A stretch of DNA of 64,000 nucleotides from Nocardioides sp. W7 (GTDB lineage: Bacteria > Actinomycetota > Actinomycetes > Propionibacteriales > Nocardioidaceae). The notes under the pieces are model-generated. The model was given only the letters and a program-made list of their open reading frames with translations, ran no database searches and was not told where the DNA came from. The position numbers were made by a program, and so were the translations under genes. Of this stretch, positions 24,118 through 32,286 are shown piece after piece. Positions within the stretch are counted from its first letter, which is position 1, and every line of letters starts with the position of its first letter. The DNA lies in NCBI RefSeq assembly GCF_022919075.1, contig NZ_CP095078.1, positions 4,960,001 through 5,024,000 on the forward strand, in the 5' to 3' direction.

Positions 24118-24763
24118 CGGCCACGTTGCCCACGACCTCCCGCACCAGCCACTCCAGCGTCGACTCCACCACGATCTCCATGGCGTCGGCCTGTGAGATC
24201 CCAGCACGTGCGGGGACCTTCAGGCCGTGGTCGGCGCCCGGTACGACGCTCAGCTCGGTGTCGGGCGGGAACTCCTCCGGCCGGCCCAGCGCGTCGTTCT
24301 CGCCCTGCACGACCAGGGTCGGTACGCCGGCTCCGGTCAGCTCGGACAGCCGGGACTTCTCCGGCTTGCCAGGCGGGTGCAGCGGGAACGACAGCGCGAG
24401 GCAGCCCGCCGCGCCGACCTGCGCCGCACAGCGGGCGGCGGAGCGGGCGCCCGCCGAGCGGCCGCCGAGCACCAGTGGCCCGGTCTCCTCCAGGGCGGCG
24501 ACCGCGGCGAGGAGCGCCTCGTCGAGGGTCGGGGGCGCGGTGGCGACCTTCCGGCCGGCGAGCCGCCACGGCTGCTCGAGAAGGACGACGGTGAAGCCCT
24601 GCCCGGGCAGCGCGGCAGCCAGCGCGGCCAGGTCGCGCGCGTCGATCCCGCCGCCGGCTCCGTGGCTCAGCAGCACCGTCGCCGCGGGGTCTGCCGCGGC
24701 ATGGGTGACCAGCCGGGCCTCGCCGCGGGGTGTCTCGATGCGCCGCTCGACCGGGGCGCTCAT
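24098..24763 (-). CDS. Alpha/beta-hydrolase of the Tex30/KANL3 type
   Basis: A 221-residue hydrolase. TVLLSHGAGGGIDARDL holds the oxyanion region; LVLGGRSAGARSA is the nucleophile elbow (G-R-S-A-G); LVVQGENDALGRPEE carries the acid; and VPGADHGLKVP carries the catalytic His. This pattern is typical of the KANL3/Tex30 family of dienelactone-hydrolase-like proteins. Its ATG overlaps the HMCES stop by 4 nt (ATGA), so the two are one operon. The substrate is unknown. Confidence 0.85.
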   Translation of the reverse strand: MSAPVERRIETPRGEARLVTHAAADPAATVLLSHGAGGGIDARDLAALAAALPGQGFTVVLLEQPWRLAGRKVATAPPTLDEALLAAVAALEETGPLVLGGRSAGARSAARCAAQVGAAGCLALSFPLHPPGKPEKSRLSELTGAGVPTLVVQGENDALGRPEEFPPDTELSVVPGADHGLKVPARAGISQADAMEIVVESTLEWLVREVVGNVAGNGAPE

Positions 24764-25542
24764 TCGGCGACCGCCTCGATCTCCTCGATCTCCGCGAGTG
24801 GCAGCGGCTCGACGAGCTCGGCACCGTTGTTGCGGACGTTGTTGACCAGCGTCGGCACGGCGTACGCGTCGAGCATGCCCGGGGCGGCCGGGGTGAGCAG
24901 GTCGAGCAGCGCGTCGGAGGACTGCTCCGGGTCCAGCCACTCCGACCAGCGCTCGCGCTCGACCATCAGCGGCATCCGGTCGTGGATGTGGCCGAGGGAG
25001 TCCTCGGCGTCGGTGGTGATCACCGTGCAGGTCCAGCGCCACCGGGCCGGGTCGTCGTCGGCCCTCGTCGGGTCGCGCCACAGCTCGTAGAGGCCCGCCA
25101 TCGCGAGCGTGCCGCCGTCCTTGGGCCGGATGAAGAACGGCTGCTTCACCGGCTTGCCGTTCTTCTGGGTCTGCGAGGTGGGGTACCACTCGAAGTAGCC
25201 GTCCGCCGGTAGCAGGCAGCGCCGCTTCGCGAACGCCTTCCGGTACGCCGGCTTCTCCGCCACCGTCTCCATCCGGGCGTTGATCATCCGGCTCCCGATC
25301 GACGGGTCCTTGGCCCAGGACGGCACCAGTCCCCAGGTGAGCACCCGCAGCTGGCGCACCGCCTCGGTCGGCTCCGTGCGCTCCCCCGACTTCTTGGGAG
25401 GCCGCTCCAGGACGGCGTACACCTCTTTCGTGGGCGCGACGTTGTAGTCGGGCTCGAGCGGCGCCTCGATCATCTCCTCGGCGATCTCGAACTCCTCGAC
25501 GAGGTCCTCGGGGCGTCGCGTGGACGCGTACCGGCCGCACAT
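24760..25542 (-). CDS. SOS response-associated peptidase / HMCES family abasic-site protein (YedK)
   Basis: A 260-residue SRAP protein. Cys2, exposed after Met removal (MCGRYAS), forms the thiazolidine link with abasic sites in single-stranded DNA; YNVAPT, the Glu in ADGYFEWY and the His in IHDRMPLM complete the active site. Because Cys2 must be next to the first Met, the ATG at 25542 is the right start, not the one three codons upstream; a TAGGGT box 7 nt before it supports this. The neighbour order (rsrA/sigR, HMCES, aroA, rsgA) resembles Rv3221A-Rv3228. Confidence 0.95.
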   Translation of the reverse strand: MCGRYASTRRPEDLVEEFEIAEEMIEAPLEPDYNVAPTKEVYAVLERPPKKSGERTEPTEAVRQLRVLTWGLVPSWAKDPSIGSRMINARMETVAEKPAYRKAFAKRRCLLPADGYFEWYPTSQTQKNGKPVKQPFFIRPKDGGTLAMAGLYELWRDPTRADDDPARWRWTCTVITTDAEDSLGHIHDRMPLMVERERWSEWLDPEQSSDALLDLLTPAAPGMLDAYAVPTLVNNVRNNGAELVEPLPLAEIEEIEAVAE

Positions 25543-25549
25543 GCGACCC

Positions 25550-25555
25550 ACCCTA
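25550..25555 (-). promoter_or_regulatory. -10 box of the HMCES gene (leaderless start)
   Basis: On the minus strand TAGGGT is followed by 7 nt and the ATG at 25542. It confirms that ATG as the start. Confidence 0.5.
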
Positions 25556-25610
25556 GTGGCGCTTCGCTCCCAGGTTCCGGCGAGTCTGGTGGGGAGTTCG
25601 GGGATCCCGG

Positions 25611-26915
25611 TCAGCTCTTGCCGATACCGAGGGTGGCGTGGGCGCGGGAGACGCCCTCGATCTCGGCCCGGGGAACCTGGGCCTGGGCCGCGAACTCCGG
25701 CCAGGCTTCCACCGCCTCGCGGACCCGCCGGAGATCGGCCTTGGCCGCCGGGATCCGGTAGGTGTCGGCCAGCTTCAGCATCATCTCGTCGGTGATGCCC
25801 GCGAAGACCCCACCGACGCCCATGCAGTGCTGCCCCATGTAGGGGTGCCCGGGCACGTTGGCGTACGTCAGGTCGTAGGCCGGGGAGAGCTGCCAGGTGT
25901 GGGTCTCGGGGTCCAGGAGGAACGAGTGGTTCTTCGTGTGGTCGTCGTGGTTGACCGCCGCGACGTTGAACACCATCCGCCTGAACGCCTCACGCAGCTC
26001 CTCCTCGCTTCCGTCGAGCGTGCGGATCGTGTCGAACAGCTGGGCGTAGTCGTGGGTGGCGACCAGGTCGTTGTCGAGGCCCCTCATGCCGCACAGCGTC
26101 GCCATGTGCACCCGCCGCGGCCCGCCGGGCCGGTCGAAGCGGCGGGTGAGGAAGTGCGCGCGGCCGTTCTCGTGAAGGAGCTTGGTCTCGGTCATCGTGA
26201 TGCCGGCCTCGAGTGCCATCAGGTAGTAGGCGTACTCGATGCGGGTGTACTGCTGAGTGTCGGCCAACGTCCTCGCGTCCGTCACGCCGTCGAACTTCAG
26301 CAGCCACGCGGACTCCCCGTCCCGCGGCGGCAGCGACCCAGCGGTGATCTCCGCACTGGTGTCGTCGATGTTCACCACGGCCTTCGGCCGCGCCCCGCCT
26401 GCCGAGGTCCCGACCTTCAGGATCTGCGCGACCGCGTGCGAGGTGGCCGGCCCGTCCTCGTCGAGTCGAGCCTCGATCGCTCGGCGGGCCGCCATGGTGA
26501 GCTCAGCCAGGTCGAGGACGTCGGGCCGCTCACTCCCGGGGCTCTGGACAGGGCGGAAGGCCAACGCACCCATGGCCCGATCGCCGACGTAGGCGAGACG
26601 GTCCAGGGGCGTGATGTCGCCGGAGCTGACGCCCTGAGTGGCCAGCCAGGCGTCGATGAGCGCGTTACCGAACCGGTCGGGCAGGGAGTCGGCCAGCATC
26701 GGGGGGAGGTGGTGGAAGGTCTCGGGGCTCAGCCGTGGGAAGCGGAAGATCGGGGCGCGGGCCTGGTGCGACATGAGGAACGGCGCAAGCTCGGGCCCGG
26801 TACGACGCCACTGCGGGTCGTACTGGAACGCTCCGGTGCGCCCTTGCATCGTCACCGCGCCCACCAGCCGGTCTCCGTAGCGGACCTCGATGACTGCTGC
26901 GTGCTGGAACGGCAC
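25611..26915 (-). CDS. hipA: HipA family type II toxin, serine/threonine kinase
   Basis: A 434-residue HipA-like kinase. The N-terminal HipA subdomain is followed by the ATP loop region TSAGGARPKAVVNID, the catalytic loop FNVAAVNHDDHTKNHSFLLD (the NxDDHxKN motif) and the metal motif LSPAYDLTYA. HipA toxins phosphorylate glutamyl- or other aminoacyl-tRNA synthetases and cause growth arrest. The GTG start at 26913-26915 is 5 bp after the hipB stop. All catalytic motifs are intact. The target is not known. Confidence 0.92.
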   Translation of the reverse strand: MPFQHAAVIEVRYGDRLVGAVTMQGRTGAFQYDPQWRRTGPELAPFLMSHQARAPIFRFPRLSPETFHHLPPMLADSLPDRFGNALIDAWLATQGVSSGDITPLDRLAYVGDRAMGALAFRPVQSPGSERPDVLDLAELTMAARRAIEARLDEDGPATSHAVAQILKVGTSAGGARPKAVVNIDDTSAEITAGSLPPRDGESAWLLKFDGVTDARTLADTQQYTRIEYAYYLMALEAGITMTETKLLHENGRAHFLTRRFDRPGGPRRVHMATLCGMRGLDNDLVATHDYAQLFDTIRTLDGSEEELREAFRRMVFNVAAVNHDDHTKNHSFLLDPETHTWQLSPAYDLTYANVPGHPYMGQHCMGVGGVFAGITDEMMLKLADTYRIPAAKADLRRVREAVEAWPEFAAQAQVPRAEIEGVSRAHATLGIGKS

Positions 26916-26920
26916 GGAGC

Positions 26921-27241
26921 TCAGCTCCTCTTCACCCGTGCCGGGCCGCGGCGAGCTGCCTTGGCTGCCTTGCGCTCCTGCTCCAGCACCTCCAGAGGGC
27001 TGAGCTCGGTGCGCGGCGTGAACACCTCGAGGGCGTCGACCTGATCGAGGGCCTGCAGGACGGCCACCAGCGTGCCCATCGACACCCCGGAGCCGCTCTC
27101 CAGGCGGTGCACGGCAGCACGTGACAGCCCGGCCCGCTCGGCAAGCTCCAGCTGGGAGTAGCCCTGATCGATGCGCCACTGCCGGAGCGCCGCCCCCAGC
27201 CGCTCCTCAACCTCCCGCACACTGTCTCGTTTCACAGGCAT
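26921..27241 (-). CDS. hipB: HipB-like antitoxin, HTH-XRE regulator
   Basis: A 106-residue DNA-binding antitoxin. The XRE helix-turn-helix is LRQWRIDQGYSQLELAERAGLSRAAVHRLESGSGVSMGTLVAVLQAL. The C-terminal part is basic and probably contacts HipA. The ATG at 27239-27241 follows an A+T-rich stretch that holds the promoter. It lies directly before hipA, in the usual antitoxin-first order, and a long-range 10-bp inverted repeat flanks its start (27222-27281). Antitoxin and toxin together would repress the operon. Confidence 0.88.
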   Translation of the reverse strand: MPVKRDSVREVEERLGAALRQWRIDQGYSQLELAERAGLSRAAVHRLESGSGVSMGTLVAVLQALDQVDALEVFTPRTELSPLEVLEQERKAAKAARRGPARVKRS

Positions 27242-27281
27242 TAGTGTGCCAGATGACCATAATGTCGCAATAACGAGACAG
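27222..27281. promoter_or_regulatory. Inverted repeat spanning the hipBA promoter
   Basis: CTGTCTCGTT (27222-27231) and AACGAGACAG (27272-27281) are perfect 10-bp inverted copies, 40 bp apart (50 bp centre to centre, nearly five helical turns). One lies inside the first codons of hipB and the other upstream, with the A+T-rich promoter between. Two HipB dimers bound here, bridged by HipA, could loop or wrap the promoter. Confidence 0.6.
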
Positions 27282-27446
27282 CCAGAACCGCAGAATTCCC
27301 GGGCTCCGTGGAGTGCGCAGGAAGCTCCCGAACGGCTGGCGTCGTCAGGGTGCGTGCCGTGGCCGCGCGAACCGATCGACGACTGCTCGCTCGCACCCGA
27401 GGCCGCGAGGCGCTTGGACGGGTAGCACCCCGGGTAAGAAGTAGGC

Positions 27447-27971
27447 ATGACCGTCAGCCGTCTCGTCGCCCGCCCCATGCTCGCCTCGATGTTCCTCGTC
27501 GGGGCCGTCACCGCGCTGAAGAACACCGAGGCCACCGCGGCCAAGGCGAAGTCCGTCACCGACAAGGTCGTGCCCACGATCAAGAAGGCTGGCATCCCGC
27601 TGCCCGAGGACCCGGCCACCCTGGTCCGGCTCAACGCGGGCCTCCAGCTCGCCGGTGGGCTCGGCCTCGCCACCGGACGTGCCCCCCGGCTCTCGGCCGC
27701 CGTGCTGGCCGCCTCGCTGGTGCCGACGACGGTTGCCGGCCACCGGTTCTGGGAGGTCTCCGACCCCGCCCAGCGGACCCAGCAGAAGCTGCACTTCTTC
27801 AAGAACGTCTCGGCACTCGGCGGCCTGATCATCGCCGCGGGCGACACCGACGGGAAGCCGGGTGTCGTCTGGCGGACCCGACGGGTCGCCAAGGACGCCC
27901 GCCGTGAGGCCGGGCACCTTGCGGCGACCGCCCGGCGCGAGGCCCGGCTGGCGAAGGCCAAGGTCACCTGA
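27447..27971 (+). CDS. DoxX family membrane protein
   Basis: A 174-residue protein with about four hydrophobic segments. RPMLASMFLVGAVTALKN at the start, VRLNAGLQLAGGLGLATGRAPRLSAAVLAASLVPTTVAGH in the middle and the LHFFKNVSALGGLIIAA segment are typical of DoxX. The C-terminal tail of about 35 residues is strongly basic (R/K/A-rich) and cytoplasmic. In mycobacteria, DoxX works with SodA and SseA in redox stress, but this gene is not near sodN. It is 21 bp upstream of aroA, which has its own -10 box. Confidence 0.85.
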   Translation: MTVSRLVARPMLASMFLVGAVTALKNTEATAAKAKSVTDKVVPTIKKAGIPLPEDPATLVRLNAGLQLAGGLGLATGRAPRLSAAVLAASLVPTTVAGHRFWEVSDPAQRTQQKLHFFKNVSALGGLIIAAGDTDGKPGVVWRTRRVAKDARREAGHLAATARREARLAKAKVT

Positions 27972-27979
27972 GCCGGCAC

Positions 27980-27985
27980 TAGAGT
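27980..27985 (+). promoter_or_regulatory. -10 box of aroA (leaderless start)
   Basis: TAGAGT is followed by 7 nt and the GTG at 27993. No Shine-Dalgarno is present. Confidence 0.55.
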
Positions 27986-27992
27986 TCTGCGG

Positions 27993-29255
27993 GTGACGAG
28001 CGTCCCCGATCCCTGGCCCTCCCCCCGCGCGACCGCTCCGGTCGACGCCGTCGTCACGCTGCCCGGGAGCAAGTCGTTGACCAACCGCGCCCTGGTGCTG
28101 GCGGCGGTGGCCGATGGCCCCTCCGTCGTACGACGGGCGCTGCGCTCGCGCGACACGGCGCTGATGGCCGCGGCCCTGACCTCGCTCGGCTCGGCGGTCG
28201 ACACCGGCGGGGAGGACTGGACGGTCACCCCGGCGCCGTTCGCGGGCGACGCCGCGGTCGACGTCGGCCTCGCCGGGACCGTCATGCGCTTCGTCCCGCC
28301 GATCGCGGGGCTCTCCGCGGGCACGGTGTCCTTCGACGGCGACGCGCACATGCGCACCCGCCCGGTCGGCGAGGTGCTGACCGCGCTGCGTGGACTCGGG
28401 GTCGACATCGACGGCGACGCGCTGCCGTTCCGGCTTCGCGGTCGTGGCGCCGTGCGCGGCGGCACCGTCGTGGTGGACGCCTCGGCGTCCTCCCAGTTCA
28501 TCTCGGCGCTGCTGCTGGCCGGTGCCCGCTACGAGCAGGGCGTGGACGTGCGCCACGACGGCAAGCCCGTCCCGTCCCTCCCCCACATCGACATGACCGT
28601 CACGATGCTGCGTCAGCACGGCGTCGAGGTCGACGATGCCGGGGCCAACCGGTGGACGGTCGCCCCCGGACCGGTGCGAGCCGTCGACCACGTCATCGAG
28701 CCCGACCTCTCCAACGCGGCACCGTTCCTGGCCCTGGCCGCGGTCTCGGGCGGCACCGTCACGGTGCGCGACTGGCCCCGGGAGACGACCCAGGCCGGCG
28801 ACGCGCTGCGCGAGATCCTCACGCAGATGGGCTGCCGGGTCGCGTTCACCGACGCCGGGCTCACCGTCACCGGACCCGACGAGCTCCAGGGCGTCGACCT
28901 CGACCTGCACGACGTCGGCGAGCTCGCCCCCGCGGTCGCGGCGCTCTGCGCGCTGGCGACCACCCCGTCCCACCTGCGCGGCATCGCCCACATCCGGCAC
29001 CACGAGACCGACCGGCTCGCGGCCCTCGCCAAGGAGCTCGGCGGCCTCGGCGCCGACGTCGTCGAGCGCCCCGACGGGCTCTCCCTGCGCCCGGCGCGCC
29101 TCGGGGGCGGGCTGTTCCACACCTACGGCGACCACCGGATGGCCCACGCGGGAGTCATCGTCGGCGCCGCGGTCGACGGCGTACTGGTCGAGAACATCGC
29201 CACCACCGGCAAGACCTTCCCCGACTTCGCCGACTTCTGGTCCGGGCTGTTCTGA
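27993..29255 (+). CDS. aroA: 3-phosphoshikimate 1-carboxyvinyltransferase (EPSP synthase)
   Basis: A 420-residue enzyme of the shikimate pathway. It joins phosphoenolpyruvate to shikimate-3-phosphate. Motifs are LPGSKSLTNRALVLAAVADG near the N-terminus, LAGTVMRFVPP (the glyphosate-loop region), SSQFISALLLAGA, and IRHHETDRLAALAKEL with the conserved Glu/Arg. Residue Gly in the LAG-T loop is the form seen in class I enzymes. The start is a GTG with a leaderless -10. It is translationally coupled with rsgA (TGATG). The order aroA-rsgA-hisN is common in actinobacteria. Confidence 0.96.
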   Translation: MTSVPDPWPSPRATAPVDAVVTLPGSKSLTNRALVLAAVADGPSVVRRALRSRDTALMAAALTSLGSAVDTGGEDWTVTPAPFAGDAAVDVGLAGTVMRFVPPIAGLSAGTVSFDGDAHMRTRPVGEVLTALRGLGVDIDGDALPFRLRGRGAVRGGTVVVDASASSQFISALLLAGARYEQGVDVRHDGKPVPSLPHIDMTVTMLRQHGVEVDDAGANRWTVAPGPVRAVDHVIEPDLSNAAPFLALAAVSGGTVTVRDWPRETTQAGDALREILTQMGCRVAFTDAGLTVTGPDELQGVDLDLHDVGELAPAVAALCALATTPSHLRGIAHIRHHETDRLAALAKELGGLGADVVERPDGLSLRPARLGGGLFHTYGDHRMAHAGVIVGAAVDGVLVENIATTGKTFPDFADFWSGLF

Positions 29256-30247
29256 TGACGACCGGGCGCTACTCCGACCAGGACGTCGAGCACTACGACC
29301 GGCCTCGTCGCAGGACCCGCCCCCGCACCAAGGAGCGCCCGACGTACGACGACGCGGTGGCCGGCGTCGTCGTGACCGTCGACCGGGGCCGCTACACGCT
29401 GCTCGTCGAGGGGCGGACCGTGATGGCGATGAAGGCCCGTCCCCTGGGCCGCAAGGGTGTCGTCGTGGGCGACCGGGTGCGCGTCGTCGGCGACGTGTCC
29501 GGTGTCGACGGCAGCCTGTCCCGGATCGTCGAGGTGACCGAGCGGCTCACCGTGCTGCGTCGGACCGCCGACGACGACGACCCGGTCGAGCGGATCATCC
29601 TCGCCAACGCCGAGCAGCTGGTGATCGTCACCGCGCTCGCCGACCCCGAGCCGCAGCCCCGCCTGATCGATCGGGCCCTGGTGGCCGCCTTCGACGCCGG
29701 CATGCAGCCGCTGCTGTGCCTGACCAAGGCCGACCTGGCCGACCCCGAGACGCTGCTCTCGACGTACCGCTCCCTGGGGGTGCCCTGGGTCGTGACCCGA
29801 CGCGGCGGCGACCTCGCCGAGGTGCGCGAGCGCCTGCAGGAGCGAACCAGCGCGCTGATCGGCTCCAGCGGCGTCGGCAAGTCCACCCTGGTCAACGCGC
29901 TGGTGCCCGACGCCCACCGGGAGGTGGGCATCGTCAACGCGGTGACCGGACGCGGCAGGCACACCTCCACCTCGGCCTACATGCTGCCGCTGCCGGGAGG
30001 CAGCGGCTGGATCATCGACACCCCCGGCATCCGCTCCTTCGGGCTCGCGCACGTCCGGCCCGAGCACCTCATCGAGGCCTTCCCCGACCTCGACGAGATG
30101 ACCGAGGACTGCCCGCGCGGGTGCACGCACGGCGACGACGAGCCCGAGTGCGGACTCGACGAGGCCCTCACCGCCGCCACCGTCGACCCCGACCGGGTCG
30201 CGTCCTTCCGCCGACTGCTCGCCGCCCGCAGCGAGCCGTTGTACTAA
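29255..30247 (+). CDS. rsgA: Ribosome small subunit-dependent GTPase A
   Basis: A 330-residue circularly permuted GTPase that helps to mature the 30S subunit. The OB domain (about 35-115) is followed by the permuted motifs: G4 LTKADL, G1 IGSSGVGKSTLVNALV, switch GRHTSTS and G3 IDTPGIRSF. The zinc domain is CPRGCTHGDDEPECG (Cys, Cys, His, Cys). The ATG overlaps the aroA stop by one base (TGATG). It corresponds in position to Rv3228. Confidence 0.95.
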   Translation: MTTGRYSDQDVEHYDRPRRRTRPRTKERPTYDDAVAGVVVTVDRGRYTLLVEGRTVMAMKARPLGRKGVVVGDRVRVVGDVSGVDGSLSRIVEVTERLTVLRRTADDDDPVERIILANAEQLVIVTALADPEPQPRLIDRALVAAFDAGMQPLLCLTKADLADPETLLSTYRSLGVPWVVTRRGGDLAEVRERLQERTSALIGSSGVGKSTLVNALVPDAHREVGIVNAVTGRGRHTSTSAYMLPLPGGSGWIIDTPGIRSFGLAHVRPEHLIEAFPDLDEMTEDCPRGCTHGDDEPECGLDEALTAATVDPDRVASFRRLLAARSEPLY

Positions 30248-30258
30248 GTCGAGTCGTG

Positions 30259-30382
30259 CCCCCTGACGGTTGAGTCCGGGATCCTGACCGTTGAGTCCGG
30301 GGTCCTGAGCACCAGACTCCCCGACTCAACGGTCAGGGGGCCCGACTCAACGGTCAGGGGGCCCGACTCAACGGTCAGGGGG
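30259..30382. repeat. Cluster of five 21-bp repeat units, two direct and three inverted
   Basis: The core unit is CTGACCGTTGAGTC or its complement GACTCAACGGTCAG, flanked by C and G runs. Two copies point one way (30259-30280, with one change, CTGACGGTT; 30283-30302), then three tandem copies point the other way (30319-30340, 30341-30361, 30362-30382) with no spacer between them. The two groups can fold into a long hairpin. It lies between rsgA and the convergent DUF2231 gene, whose stop codon (30375-30377) is inside the last unit. It may serve as a terminator. No other copies were seen in the window. Confidence 0.92.
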
Positions 30383-30821
30383 AGGTGCCGTACCAGGCGA
30401 TCTGCGCGCCGGCGTCGCCGACGAGCACGGTGGTGACGGCGGTGAAGAGGGCCAGCGCGCCGACGAGTACGGCGAGCACGAGCCGGGTCGGACCGGTGCG
30501 GGTGTGCAGCCAGGCCGCGACGAACGAGACGAGCGCGAACGCGGTGACGCTGATCCGGAGCACGCCGGCCCGGTCCTCGTGGGTCTTCACGAGCTCGGCG
30601 AGCGGGCCGCCGTACTCGTTGGCCTCGGTCAGCTGCTCGCCCGACAGGTAGGCGACCCAGACCGAGACGGTGGCGATGAGGACCGAGACGACCAGCGGCC
30701 AGCGCAGCCGGTCACGCCAGCGCGGTACGGCGTAACCGAGCCCCGCGAGGGCGGCCAGGGGCCCGAAGACCACCGCCGCATGGACGACCAGGGCATGCAG
30801 GGGAAGTCCGTTGATCTCCAT
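30375..30821 (-). CDS. DUF2231-type four-segment membrane protein
   Basis: A 148-residue membrane protein. The N-terminal LPLHALVVHAAVVFGPLAALAGLGYAV is the DUF2231 signature with two conserved His residues; segments follow at about 42-60, 88-106 and 114-134. Such proteins may bind heme in the membrane, but no function is proven. It has a leaderless start: TAATGT lies 6 nt before the ATG. Its last codons and stop are built from the 21-bp repeat unit next to it. It is divergent from hisN, with 41 bp between starts. Confidence 0.82.
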   Translation of the reverse strand: MEINGLPLHALVVHAAVVFGPLAALAGLGYAVPRWRDRLRWPLVVSVLIATVSVWVAYLSGEQLTEANEYGGPLAELVKTHEDRAGVLRISVTAFALVSFVAAWLHTRTGPTRLVLAVLVGALALFTAVTTVLVGDAGAQIAWYGTSP

Positions 30822-30827
30822 GGTTGA

Positions 30828-30833
30828 ACATTA
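30828..30833 (-). promoter_or_regulatory. -10 box of the DUF2231 gene (leaderless start)
   Basis: On the minus strand TAATGT is followed by 6 nt and the ATG at 30821. It is 17 bp from the oppositely directed -10 box of hisN. Confidence 0.55.
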
Positions 30834-30850
30834 AGTGAGTTTGCTGAAAG

Positions 30851-30856
30851 TAGCCT
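30851..30856 (+). promoter_or_regulatory. -10 box of hisN (leaderless start)
   Basis: TAGCCT is followed by 6 nt and the GTG at 30863, which decides that start over the GTG two codons upstream. Confidence 0.5.
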
Positions 30857-30862
30857 GTGCTC

Positions 30863-31744
30863 GTGCCCACCGACTTCACCGACGACCTGCGCCTCGCGCA
30901 CGTCCTCGCCGACGACGCAGACTCGCTCACGATGGCGCGGTTCAAGGCGCTCGACCTGCACGTCATGAGCAAGCCCGACCTGACCCCCGTCACCGACGCC
31001 GACGAGGCCGTCGAGGAGATGATCCGGCGCACCCTGGGCCGCGCCCGATCCCGCGACGCCATCACCGGCGAGGAGCAGGGCTCAACCGGCCACAGCCAGC
31101 GCCGCTGGATCATCGACCCCATCGACGGCACCAAGAACTTCGTGCGCGGCGTGCCGGTCTGGGCAACGCTGATCTCCCTGGTCGTCGACGACGAGGTGGT
31201 CGTCGGCGTGGTGTCCGCCCCGGCACTCCAGCGCCGGTGGTGGGCCTCGACCGGCAACGGCGCCTGGACCGGCCGGTCGCTGCTCAAGGCGACCCGGTGC
31301 CAGGTCTCCGACGTACGCCGGCTGGAGGACGCCTCGCTGTCGTACGCCTCGCTGGACGGGTGGGACGACCGCGGCCGGCTCGACGACTTCCTGTCCCTGA
31401 TGCGGCGCTGCTGGCGGACCCGGGCGTACGGCGACTTCTGGTCCTACATGCTGCTCGCCGAGGGGGCCGTCGACATCGCGGCCGAGCCCGAGCTCGAGGT
31501 CTACGACATGGCCGCCCTGGACGTCATCGTGCGCGAGGCGGGCGGACGGTTCACCTCGCTCGACGGCACCGACGGGCCGTTCGGGGGCAACGCGCTGGCG
31601 ACCAACGCCCACCTGCACGAGGCCGCGCTGTCCTTCCTCGGCTCGCTGGGCGATGACGACGACGACCCCGACGTACGACGGACCGGTCCCGGCTCCGTCA
31701 GCGACCTGCGTCCGCGGCGCCCACCGACCCAGGACCTGTCCTAG
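30863..31744 (+). CDS. hisN: Histidinol-phosphatase, inositol-monophosphatase family
   Basis: A 293-residue Mg-dependent phosphatase. GEEQG, WIIDPIDGTKNFVRGVPVWATLISL and YDMAALDVIVREAGG are the three metal-binding motifs of the family. In actinobacteria the copy after aroA-rsgA is usually HisN, which removes phosphate from histidinol phosphate in histidine synthesis; inositol-1-phosphate or PAP phosphatase activity cannot be excluded by sequence. The C-terminal tail of about 30 residues is Asp- and Arg-rich and probably disordered. Confidence 0.88.
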   Translation: MPTDFTDDLRLAHVLADDADSLTMARFKALDLHVMSKPDLTPVTDADEAVEEMIRRTLGRARSRDAITGEEQGSTGHSQRRWIIDPIDGTKNFVRGVPVWATLISLVVDDEVVVGVVSAPALQRRWWASTGNGAWTGRSLLKATRCQVSDVRRLEDASLSYASLDGWDDRGRLDDFLSLMRRCWRTRAYGDFWSYMLLAEGAVDIAAEPELEVYDMAALDVIVREAGGRFTSLDGTDGPFGGNALATNAHLHEAALSFLGSLGDDDDDPDVRRTGPGSVSDLRPRRPPTQDLS

Positions 31745-31817
31745 ACGTCCCCGACTGGGCGTAGAAATGTGACGGTCCTCAGCACTACGGTCAAGACATC
31801 CTGACCTGGAGGTGCAG

Positions 31818-32249
31818 ATGCACATCGGTGACGTCCTGAGGGCCAAGGCCAACCCGGCTGTCGTGACCATCGGCCCGGATGCCGGCGTGCGCGAGCTGCT
31901 CGCGCTGCTGGCCGAGCACAACGTCGGCGCCCTGATCGTGAGCGCGGACGGCACGAGCGTGGACGGCATCGTCAGCGAGCGCGACGTCGTGCGCCGCCTC
32001 CACCACGACGGGACGGTCGTCAACAACACCGTCGGAGCGATCATGACCACCGCCGTCGAGACCTGTGCGCCCGACAGCGACCTCGACACGCTGATGAAGA
32101 CGATGACCGAGCGTCGGGTCCGGCACGTCCCGGTGGTCGACGGAGGCCGGCTGGTGGGCATCATCAGCATCGGCGACGTGGTGAAGCACCGGATCGACCA
32201 GCTGGAGTTCGAGCGCGACCAGCTCGACAGCTACGTCCACCGGACCTAG
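31818..32249 (+). CDS. Two-CBS-domain protein
   Basis: A 143-residue protein made of two CBS motifs: about residues 10-65 (ELLALLAEHNVGALIVSADGTSVDGIVSERDVVRRL) and 75-135 (LDTLMKTMTERRVRHVPVVDGGRLVGIISIGDVVKHRI). The pair forms one Bateman module that normally binds adenosine nucleotides. No effector domain is attached, as in Rv2626c. GGAGG lies 5 bp before the ATG. It stands alone between hisN and the convergent lepB; its partner is unknown. Confidence 0.9.
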   Translation: MHIGDVLRAKANPAVVTIGPDAGVRELLALLAEHNVGALIVSADGTSVDGIVSERDVVRRLHHDGTVVNNTVGAIMTTAVETCAPDSDLDTLMKTMTERRVRHVPVVDGGRLVGIISIGDVVKHRIDQLEFERDQLDSYVHRT

Positions 32250-32286
32250 CCGGGCCTGCCGACCGCCGACCGCCGCGCGCCCGAGG

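Noticed and set aside
30259..30382. CRISPR array
   Set aside because: The units are joined without spacers, change orientation and are only 21 bp long. No cas gene is present.
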